Assembly: GCF_035117555.1 (NCBI RefSeq)
Contig: NZ_JAYKPK010000003.1
Location: 186,001-250,000 of the forward strand
Reading direction: 5' to 3'
Origin: Yoonia sp035117555
GTDB lineage: Bacteria; Pseudomonadota; Alphaproteobacteria; Rhodobacterales; Rhodobacteraceae
Length of the DNA: 64,000 nucleotides
Shown here: piece by piece, positions 58,272 to 64,000 of the stretch
Numbering within the stretch: position 1 is the first letter of the stretch
How the letters are laid out: the number at the start of each line of letters is the position of its first letter
Made by a program: the position numbers and the translations under genes
Notes under the pieces: model-generated
Told to the model about the DNA's origin: nothing
Database searches by the model: none
Seen by the model: the letters and a program-made list of their open reading frames with translations, nothing else

Positions 58272-60248
58272 ATGTTAAATGAACTCGCGCATTTCGCTTT
58301 GATTCTGGCCCTTGGCGTTGCCATCGTCCAGATGGTCGTGCCTCTGATCGGGGCGCATCGGGGTAACATTGCTTGGATGCGCATGGCCGAACCCGCCGCG
58401 ACGATCCAGTTTCTGCTGGTGGGTTTCGCCTTTGCCGCACTCACTTGGGCCTTTGTGGTCTCGGATTTCTCGCTGCAACTGGTCTATATGAATTCGCATA
58501 CCGACAAGCCGCTGATCTACAAGATCACCGGCGTCTGGGGCAATCACGAAGGATCGATGCTGCTTTGGGTGTTGATCCTGACGCTGTTCGGCGCCTGTGC
58601 GGGCTGGTTCGGGGGCAATCTGCCGATGCGGCTGCGCGCGCGGGTGCTGGCGGTGCAATCCTCGATCTGCGTGGCCTTCCTTGCCTTTCTGATCTTCACC
58701 TCCAACCCCTTCCTGCGGCTGGAAGTCCCGCCGCTCAACGGGCGTGACCTGAACCCGCTGCTGCAGGACCCCGGTCTCGCCTTCCACCCACCCTTTCTCT
58801 ACCTCGGCTATGTCGGCCTCAGCATGGCGTTTTCCTTCGCCGTTGCCGCCCTGATCGAAGGGCGGGTCGATGCCGCCTGGGGCCGCTGGGTCCGGCCATG
58901 GACGCTGGCCGCATGGATGTTCCTGACCGTGGGCATCGCTTTGGGGTCATGGTGGGCCTATTACGAACTGGGCTGGGGCGGTTTCTGGTTCTGGGACCCG
59001 GTCGAAAACGCAAGCCTGATGCCCTGGCTGATCGGCGCTGCCTTGCTGCATTCCGCCATCGTGGTGGAAAAACGCGAGGCGTTGAAAAGCTGGACCATCC
59101 TGCTGGCAATCCTCGCCTTTGGCTTCTCATTACTGGGTGCTTTCATCGTCCGCTCCGGCGTGCTGACCTCGGTCCATGCTTTCGCGGTGGACCCGGAACG
59201 TGGTGTGCTTTTGCTGCTGATCATGGGGTTCTTTGTCGGCGGCTCGCTCACGCTCTACGCCTTCCGCGCCTCAGCCATGCAGTCCAAGGGCGTCTTTTCC
59301 ACAATCAGCCGCGAAAGCGCGCTGGTGCTGAACAATATCCTGCTCGCCGTGTCCTGCTTCGTGGTCTTCATCGGCACGATGTGGCCCTTGGTCACGGAAA
59401 TGCTGTTCGACCGGACCCTATCCGTCGGCCCGCCCTTCTTTGACGCGGCTTTCACGCCCTTCATGGTCGCCCTCGCCATCGTTTTGCCCTTGGGGTCGAT
59501 GCTGGCATGGAAACGCGCCACTTTCGGGCGGATGACCCGCGCGATGGCCGGCTGGTTGGTGCTGGCCGTGGCCCTCGCAGCCCTCGCCTATGCGGTGCAA
59601 AGCGGCAATTCCGCGCTTGGCCCTATCGGCGTTGCCTTGGGCGTCTGGGTTGTCGGTGGCGCGCTGGCCGATCTGTGGATACGTGCTGGCCGCGACGATC
59701 TGCGCACCAAACTACGGCGGTTGCGCCATTTGCCGCGCTCTGATTGGGGGAAATCCATCTCTCATATCGGCATGGGTGTGACCGTCTTTGCCGTCGCCGC
59801 GATGCTGGCCTGGGAGACAGAGGATATCCGCATCGCCGATGTCGGCGACCGCTGGGATATGGGGTCCTTTTCGGTGCAGCTTGACGCGGTGAACCAGCTG
59901 CAAGGCCCGAACTATGTGACCACCATGGCCGATATGTCGATCTGGCGCGGGGACAGGGAACTTTACACCCTGCAACCGGAAAAGCGGTTCTACCCCGTCG
60001 CCAATATGCCCACGACCGAGGCGGCGATCAGCAATGGCATCATCCGCGACGTCTATGTCGTGATCGGTGATCCGCAGGCAAATGGCGGCTGGGCGGTGCG
60101 GACCTATGACAAGCCCTTTGCCAACTGGATCTGGGGCGGCTGCATCCTGATGGCGCTTGGCGGTATGTTCTCGCTGTCTGACCGTCGTTTGCGGGTTGGT
60201 GCGGCATCCGCCAAGCCCCTGCGCGCAACCCCGGTGCCTGCGGAATGA
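58272..60248 (+). CDS. ccmF: Haem lyase subunit CcmF
   Basis: A 658-residue polytopic membrane protein that with CcmH attaches haem to apocytochrome c. The WWD-domain signature GWGGFWFWDPVENASLMPWL is near residue 235; conserved periplasmic HEGSMLLW, FHPPFLYLGYVG and GSWWAYYELG flank it. ATG 58272 (MLNELAHFALILAL) gives the standard N-terminal helix. The frame is open to 58194, where an ATG overlaps the stop of the lysis cassette; that would add 26 atypical residues. The 74 bases between cassette and ATG show no convincing promoter. It overlaps ccmH by four bases. Confidence 0.95.
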   Translation: MLNELAHFALILALGVAIVQMVVPLIGAHRGNIAWMRMAEPAATIQFLLVGFAFAALTWAFVVSDFSLQLVYMNSHTDKPLIYKITGVWGNHEGSMLLWVLILTLFGACAGWFGGNLPMRLRARVLAVQSSICVAFLAFLIFTSNPFLRLEVPPLNGRDLNPLLQDPGLAFHPPFLYLGYVGLSMAFSFAVAALIEGRVDAAWGRWVRPWTLAAWMFLTVGIALGSWWAYYELGWGGFWFWDPVENASLMPWLIGAALLHSAIVVEKREALKSWTILLAILAFGFSLLGAFIVRSGVLTSVHAFAVDPERGVLLLLIMGFFVGGSLTLYAFRASAMQSKGVFSTISRESALVLNNILLAVSCFVVFIGTMWPLVTEMLFDRTLSVGPPFFDAAFTPFMVALAIVLPLGSMLAWKRATFGRMTRAMAGWLVLAVALAALAYAVQSGNSALGPIGVALGVWVVGGALADLWIRAGRDDLRTKLRRLRHLPRSDWGKSISHIGMGVTVFAVAAMLAWETEDIRIADVGDRWDMGSFSVQLDAVNQLQGPNYVTTMADMSIWRGDRELYTLQPEKRFYPVANMPTTEAAISNGIIRDVYVVIGDPQANGGWAVRTYDKPFANWIWGGCILMALGGMFSLSDRRLRVGAASAKPLRATPVPAE

Positions 60249-60685
60249 TCCGGCTCATCGCGATATTCCTGCTGGTGGCCTCATCCGCCTTTGCGGTGCA
60301 GCCGGATGAGATGCTGGATGACCCGGTGCTGGAAAACCGCGCGCGGGACTTATCGCAGGGTCTGCGCTGCCCGGTCTGCCGGAATGAAAGCATCGACGAA
60401 TCCAACGCCGAACTGGCCCGTGAACTCCGTATCCTGTTGCGCGAACGGCTGGTCGATGGCGATACCGATGCCGAGGCCGTGGATTTTCTTGTCGCGCGCT
60501 ATGGCGAATTCGTCCTGCTGCGGCCTGATACCAGCGGGGTCAACGTGATCCTGTGGTATGCCGCCCCCGCGATGTTGCTGATCGCGCTTGGGATCGGCTG
60601 GGCCACGATCCGCCGCCGCGCGCCCACGGAAGAGACCCTGACCGAGGCGGAACAGGCCGAGCTGGAGAAAATCTTGCGCTCGTGA
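60245..60685 (+). CDS. ccmH: Cytochrome c maturation thioredoxin-like CcmH (CcmL)
   Basis: A 146-residue periplasmic thiol oxidoreductase that keeps the apocytochrome CXXCH reduced for haem ligation. Signal peptide about 1-17 (ending SSAFA). The redox motif LRCPVC has Cys42 and Cys45. One C-terminal membrane helix runs about 101-120 (ILWYAAPAMLLIALGIGWATI). The short form without the TPR domain, so a CcmI-like protein must be encoded elsewhere. Overlaps ccmF by 4 bp. Confidence 0.94.
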   Translation: MIRLIAIFLLVASSAFAVQPDEMLDDPVLENRARDLSQGLRCPVCRNESIDESNAELARELRILLRERLVDGDTDAEAVDFLVARYGEFVLLRPDTSGVNVILWYAAPAMLLIALGIGWATIRRRAPTEETLTEAEQAELEKILRS

Positions 60686-60753
60686 CGCAATGTCGGGCTT
60701 TGCTACGGACGGCCAGCGCTTAGGCTGGTGCGAAATTGCAAAGGAATGCCGCG

Positions 60754-61530
60754 ATGGATTACCAGACGATCACCCTTGAGACCCGCAATGATGTGGCGAC
60801 GCTGACCCTGAACCGCCCCGCGGTGATGAATGCGCTCAACACCCAGATGCGGGCCGAGATTGCCCATGCGGTCAAAGCCGCTGAAGGGCAGGCGCGGGTG
60901 CTTGTGATGACCGGCGCGGGCAAATCGTTCTGTTCCGGACAAGACCTCGCCGATGGCGGCAATGCCGCGACGCTGGATCTGGAAGCGACCCTGCGCGACG
61001 AATATGTCCCGATGCTGAAAGCGATCTTTGACTGCCGCATCCCCACCATCGCCTCCGTGAACGGCCCGGCGGCGGGGGCCGGGGCCAACCTCGCGCTGGC
61101 CTGTGATGTGGTGATCGCGTCAGACGCGGCCTATTTCGTGCAGGCCTTCACCCGCATCGGGTTGATCCCCGACGCGGGCGGCACCTATTGGCTGCCGCGT
61201 CAGGTGGGGGCCGCGCGCGCGATGGGGGCCGCGTTATTCGCCGACAAGATTTCTGCGCAACAGGCCTGTGATTGGGGCATGATCTACGAGGTTGCCCCTG
61301 ACGCGGAGTTTGCCGCACATATCGCCGCCCGCGCCGGGCAACTGGCGCAAGGCCCGACGGTCGCCTATCGGCAGCTGAAAAAGGCGATCCGGGGATCGTT
61401 TGAGAACACGCTCGATGACCAACTGGCGCTGGAAGCGAAATTGCAGGGCCGCTGCGGCGAGACCGAGGATTTCCGCGAAGGGGTCACTGCCTTTCTGGAA
61501 AAGCGCAAGCCGGTGTATCAGGGGCGGTGA
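60754..61530 (+). CDS. Enoyl-CoA hydratase/isomerase, PaaG-like
   Basis: A 258-residue crotonase-fold enzyme. KSFCSGQDLADGG and VNGPAAGAGANLALACDVVIAS form the oxyanion hole, and IGLIPDAGGTYWLPRQVG includes the conserved Asp in place of the hydratase Glu, as in PaaG-type isomerases of the phenylacetate pathway. No other paa genes are adjacent, so the pathway is uncertain. ATG 60754 has AAAGGA upstream; an ATG 18 bases earlier in frame lacks one. It lies 68 bases after ccmH. Confidence 0.88.
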   Translation: MDYQTITLETRNDVATLTLNRPAVMNALNTQMRAEIAHAVKAAEGQARVLVMTGAGKSFCSGQDLADGGNAATLDLEATLRDEYVPMLKAIFDCRIPTIASVNGPAAGAGANLALACDVVIASDAAYFVQAFTRIGLIPDAGGTYWLPRQVGAARAMGAALFADKISAQQACDWGMIYEVAPDAEFAAHIAARAGQLAQGPTVAYRQLKKAIRGSFENTLDDQLALEAKLQGRCGETEDFREGVTAFLEKRKPVYQGR

Positions 61531-61549
61531 CGCGCCCTTGATAAGTGAT

Positions 61550-61567
61550 TTGTATATGTATATACAA
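61550..61567. promoter_or_regulatory. Operator palindrome of the brnTA operon
   Basis: TTGTATAT-GT-ATATACAA is a perfect 8+8 inverted repeat ending five bases before the brnT start codon. BrnA antitoxins autoregulate through upstream palindromes (established for BrnTA), so this is the expected operator. It is a clear AT-rich island. Confidence 0.7.
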
Positions 61568-61572
61568 AAACC

Positions 61573-61821
61573 ATGTTGTTGATAGTCTGGGATGAGCCGA
61601 AGCGGCAGACCAACCTTGCCAAACACGGCCTGGACTTTACTGATCTGGACGAGGGGTTCTTTCTCGCCTCTGTCGTTGTTCCAGCAACCAAGGGTCGACA
61701 TATGGCGATAGGGCGTCTTGCTGATGGGACGATTGCCGTGGTGTTTACCACTTTGGGCAATGAAGGTGTTTCCGTCATCTCAATGCGCCCGGCCAGCCGC
61801 AAGGAAAGGAGCTTGTTATGA
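61573..61821 (+). CDS. brnT: BrnT family toxin
   Basis: An 82-residue RelE-fold ribonuclease toxin. Characteristic strings are IVWDEPKRQTNLAKHGLDFTDLDEGF at the N-terminus, RHMAIGRLADGTIAVVFTTLG and the C-terminal VSVISMRPASRKER (RxxSxRE-like). Toxin precedes antitoxin and overlaps it by four bases, the usual BrnTA order. No Shine-Dalgarno is seen before the ATG, so translation may start weakly from a short leader. Lower GC and the isolated position suggest horizontal acquisition (inference). Confidence 0.92.
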   Translation: MLLIVWDEPKRQTNLAKHGLDFTDLDEGFFLASVVVPATKGRHMAIGRLADGTIAVVFTTLGNEGVSVISMRPASRKERSLL

Positions 61822-62108
61822 CCCAAAATGATCTGACTGAAGAAGAAATTCAGCGCATGATCGCCAGCGACCCGGATGCACCCGAAGCGATTGATGCACA
61901 GCTTGCCCAAGCCAAGCCGTTCGATGCGGCTTTTCCAGCCTTGGCGGAGGCGATGCGCAAGAATGTCGGTGGTCGGCCTAAGTCCGACAACCCAAAGGTG
62001 GCTGTGTCATTGCGGTTGGATCAGGAGGTCGTCACCCGGTTTAAGGCGACGGGTCCCGGCTGGCAAACCCGGATGAACGAGGCTTTGCGCGAGGCTGCGG
62101 GCCTGTAA
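61818..62108 (+). CDS. brnA: BrnA family antitoxin
   Basis: A 96-residue antitoxin. The N-terminal helical part (LTEEEIQRMIASDPDAPEA) should wrap the toxin, and the C-terminal ribbon-helix-helix VAVSLRLDQEVVTRFKATGPGWQTRMNEALREA binds DNA as a dimer, matching the BrnA_antitoxin family. It would neutralise BrnT and repress the operon at the palindrome at 61550-61567. GGAGC precedes its ATG within brnT. Confidence 0.93.
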   Translation: MTQNDLTEEEIQRMIASDPDAPEAIDAQLAQAKPFDAAFPALAEAMRKNVGGRPKSDNPKVAVSLRLDQEVVTRFKATGPGWQTRMNEALREAAGL

Positions 62109-62138
62109 ATTTGAGCCCGCAGCGTTTGCCAGTCAGCA

Positions 62139-62164
62139 AAAGGGCCGCCCGAAGGCAGCCCTTT
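62139..62164. terminator. Bidirectional terminator between brnA and gltA
   Basis: AAAGGGC (62139-62145) pairs with GCCCTTT (62158-62164). On the minus strand the stem is followed by TTTTGC, serving gltA. On the plus strand the tail is GATC, weaker for brnTA. Confidence 0.65.
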
Positions 62165-62169
62165 GATCA

Positions 62170-63465
62170 TCAACGCTTTTCGATATCCACGTAATCCCGC
62201 GCGGTATCGCCCAGATACAATTGGCGGGGCCGCCCGATTTTCAACTGTGGATCGGCAAGCTGTTCTTTCCATTGCGAAATCCAGCCCACTGTCCGCGCCA
62301 CGGCAAAGACCGGGGTGAACATCGAGGTCGGGAAACCCATCGCTTCCAGAATAATACCGGAATAGAAATCGACGTTCGGGAACAGTTTTTTATCCGCGAA
62401 ATAAGGATCGGCGAGGGCTTGTTTTTCCAGCTCCATCGCAACTTGCAGGATCGGGTTGTTTTCGACACCCAGCAGATCCAGCACCTCATGCGCGCTCTGC
62501 TTCATCACCGTCGCGCGGGGGTCGAAGTTTTTGTAAACGCGGTGGCCGAAACCCATCAGGCGGTAAGGATCGTCTTTATCCTTGGCGCGGGCGATGAATT
62601 CTGGGATGCGGTCCGGCGTGCCGATTTCTTTCAGCATTTCAAGGCAGGCTTGGTTTGCGCCGCCATGTGCGGGACCCCACAGGCAGGCGATGCCAGCGGC
62701 GATACAGGCGAAGGGGTTGGCACCGGAAGACGACGCCAGACGCACGGTCGAGGTGGAGGCGTTCTGTTCGTGATCGGCATGGAGCGTGAAAATCCGGTCC
62801 ATCGCGCGGGCGAGGATCGGATTGACGTTATATTGCTCTGCCGGGACCGCGAAACACATATGCAGGAAATTCGCCGCATAATCGAGATCGTTGCGCGGAT
62901 AGACGAAAGGCTGACCGATGGAATACTTATAGGCCATCGCGGCAATTGTCGGCATTTTGGCGATCAGGCGGATCGAGGCAACCTCGCGCTGGTGCTGATC
63001 GTTGATATCGGTGCTGTCATGGTAAAAGGCAGACATCGCGCCGACCACACCGACCATTGTCGCCATCGGATGCGCATCGCGGCGGAAACCACGGAAGAAG
63101 TTGTGCATCTGTTCGTGGATCATCGTGTGATTGGTCACGAGCGATTCAAACTTTTCCAGTTCCGCTGCGGACGGCAGTTCACCGTAAAGCAACAGATAGC
63201 AGACTTCGAGGTAATGCGATTGCCCGGCCAGCTGGTCAATCGGGTAACCCCGGTGCAGCAATTCGCCTTTTTCACCATCAATAAAGGTGATCGTGCTGTC
63301 GCAGGCAGCGGTCGATGTAAAGCCGGGGTCATAGGTGAACACATCGGCCTGCGCGTAAAGTTTACGGATATCAATGACATCCGGGCCGGTGGTCGGTGAC
63401 ATGATCGGCAAGTCGTAGGATTTGCCTTTGATTGTCAGTGTCGCGGTTTCTGTCTTATCAGCCAT
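62170..63465 (-). CDS. gltA: Citrate synthase
   Basis: Condenses oxaloacetate and acetyl-CoA, the entry to the TCA cycle. 431 residues from ATG 63465 (MADKTETATL); the open frame 19 codons further upstream has no support. Type II (hexameric, NADH-sensitive) features are the N-terminal beta-domain TATLTIKGKSYDLPIM. The catalytic region has HADHEQNASTSTVRLASSSGANPFA (active His), WGPAHGGANQACLEML and MGFGHRVYKNFDPRATVMK (second His and Asp). Downstream of gltX on the same strand, 92 bases away. Confidence 0.97.
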   Translation of the reverse strand: MADKTETATLTIKGKSYDLPIMSPTTGPDVIDIRKLYAQADVFTYDPGFTSTAACDSTITFIDGEKGELLHRGYPIDQLAGQSHYLEVCYLLLYGELPSAAELEKFESLVTNHTMIHEQMHNFFRGFRRDAHPMATMVGVVGAMSAFYHDSTDINDQHQREVASIRLIAKMPTIAAMAYKYSIGQPFVYPRNDLDYAANFLHMCFAVPAEQYNVNPILARAMDRIFTLHADHEQNASTSTVRLASSSGANPFACIAAGIACLWGPAHGGANQACLEMLKEIGTPDRIPEFIARAKDKDDPYRLMGFGHRVYKNFDPRATVMKQSAHEVLDLLGVENNPILQVAMELEKQALADPYFADKKLFPNVDFYSGIILEAMGFPTSMFTPVFAVARTVGWISQWKEQLADPQLKIGRPRQLYLGDTARDYVDIEKR

Positions 63466-63557
63466 TCGTGTTTTCCCTATCTGCCACGCCTTACAAGCAG
63501 CGTCAGCGCGTCTTCGTTCCATACACCCTGTCTAGTCACTGAATATGACGAACAGGT

Positions 63558-64000
63558 TTACTTGCTGGCATCCGTCAGGCGGCCAATCGTCTCGGACTGC
63601 CCCAGAACCAGCATCATATCAAACACAGAAGGCGAGACAGAGCGCCCCGATAATGCGGCACGCAAAGGTCCTGCCAGTTTGCCGAGCTTGGTATCATGCG
63701 CCTCGGCGATAGCTGCGATGATGCTTTCCAGAGTTTCTTTGTTCCAGCTAGCATTTTGCAACTGCGGCGTCAATTCTGTCAGTATACCACGGGATACATC
63801 GGTCAGTTGTGCTGCCGCTTTCTCGTCCGGGGTGATGGGCCGGTTCGCCAGAATAAAATGTGCTTTTTCAATGAGTTCCGGGAATGTCTTGGCGCGTTCT
63901 TTCAGGCAATACATGCCGCGCAGCAGCAAGTCGCCCTGTGCTGGCCTCAGTGGCGTGCTATCCGTTGCCGCGAGGTAATTCTGCAGTTCATGCAGCAGCG
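63558..64000 (-). CDS. gltX: Glutamyl-tRNA synthetase, C-terminal part (runs off the window)
   Basis: The last 147 codons of a class I aminoacyl-tRNA synthetase; the 5' part lies beyond base 64000. The frame is open to the edge (LLHELQNYLAATDSTPLRPA upstream of DLLLRGMYCLKERAKTF). The visible helical anticodon-binding domain includes LIEKAHFILANRPI, and the ending is HDTKLGKLAGPLRAALSGRSVSPSVFDMMLVLGQSETIGRL. The GKLAGPLRAALTGRxxSPxxFDVL-like pattern is specific to GltX. The catalytic HIGH and KMSKS parts cannot be seen. Confidence 0.93.
   Translation of the reverse strand, partial: LLHELQNYLAATDSTPLRPAQGDLLLRGMYCLKERAKTFPELIEKAHFILANRPITPDEKAAAQLTDVSRGILTELTPQLQNASWNKETLESIIAAIAEAHDTKLGKLAGPLRAALSGRSVSPSVFDMMLVLGQSETIGRLTDASK

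Overview
The window looks like a chromosomal segment of a marine-type alphaproteobacterium of the family Rhodobacteraceae (Roseobacter group). Lineage clues are a C4-pathway 5-aminolevulinate synthase of Rhodobacter type, a GTTC-N7-GTTC LexA box in front of uvrA, a GTA_holin_3TM-type holin, system I cytochrome c maturation genes, a VtlR/LsrB-type LysR regulator and high-GC codon use. Nearly all of it is dense, ordinary housekeeping DNA. I see no prophage body, insertion sequence, CRISPR array or rRNA operon. Assignments rest on recognising motifs and overall sequence similarity by eye; no database search was run.

Layout. 1-2250: two identical tRNA-Asp genes, then an aldo/keto reductase divergent from a TetR regulator. 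2254-9935: M20 dipeptidase, hemA, a RodZ-like protein, ispG, an aminotransferase and a cell-wall amidase. 10059-16551: PBP1A (mrcA), RF2 (prfB) and a large autotransporter with an internal 588-bp tandem duplication. 16680-19925 (minus): bactofilin and M23 peptidase pair, a DUF455 ferritin-like protein, bcp. 19991-27858 (plus): AsmA-like giant, queA, MFS transporter, DUF924, lpdA. 27931-31927: a secreted DUF4394 protein and SOS-controlled uvrA. 31987-37582: a valine catabolic cluster (mmsB, HIBCH, isobutyryl-CoA dehydrogenase, mmsA) with a divergent LysR gene. 37616-38763: CBS protein, coaD, a DUF1127 mini-protein. 38926-44814: two GAPDH paralogues, a 47-aa membrane mini-protein, DUF808 and DoxX proteins, transketolase. 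45081-48789: a coiled-coil protein with zapA, then grxD, bolA and purL. 48872-53576: a candidate small RNA, the VtlR/LsrB-like LysR gene and a fused indolepyruvate ferredoxin oxidoreductase. 53657-60685: acyltransferase, murI, argC, ccmE, a three-gene endolysin/holin cassette, ccmF, ccmH. 60754-64000: enoyl-CoA hydratase, BrnT/BrnA toxin-antitoxin, gltA and the 3' part of gltX.

How the parts work together. Central carbon metabolism recurs (two gap genes, tkt, lpdA, gltA, the valine-to-propionyl-CoA route). Both gap genes carry upstream palindromes of the form TGTTANCGNTAACA, suggesting one LacI-type (CceR-like) regulator controls them. Envelope biogenesis is the second theme: PBP1A, amidase, M23/bactofilin, RodZ-like, MurI, ZapA.

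Most interesting observations: a gene-transfer-agent-type lysis cassette embedded inside the ccm operon; the shared gap operators; a candidate stress small RNA with its own sigma-32-like promoter, an anti-Shine-Dalgarno CCUCCC stretch and a terminator, next to a VtlR/LsrB-like gene; the duplicated autotransporter passenger; a dispersed intergenic repeat present three times; and two small proteins easily missed by gene callers.
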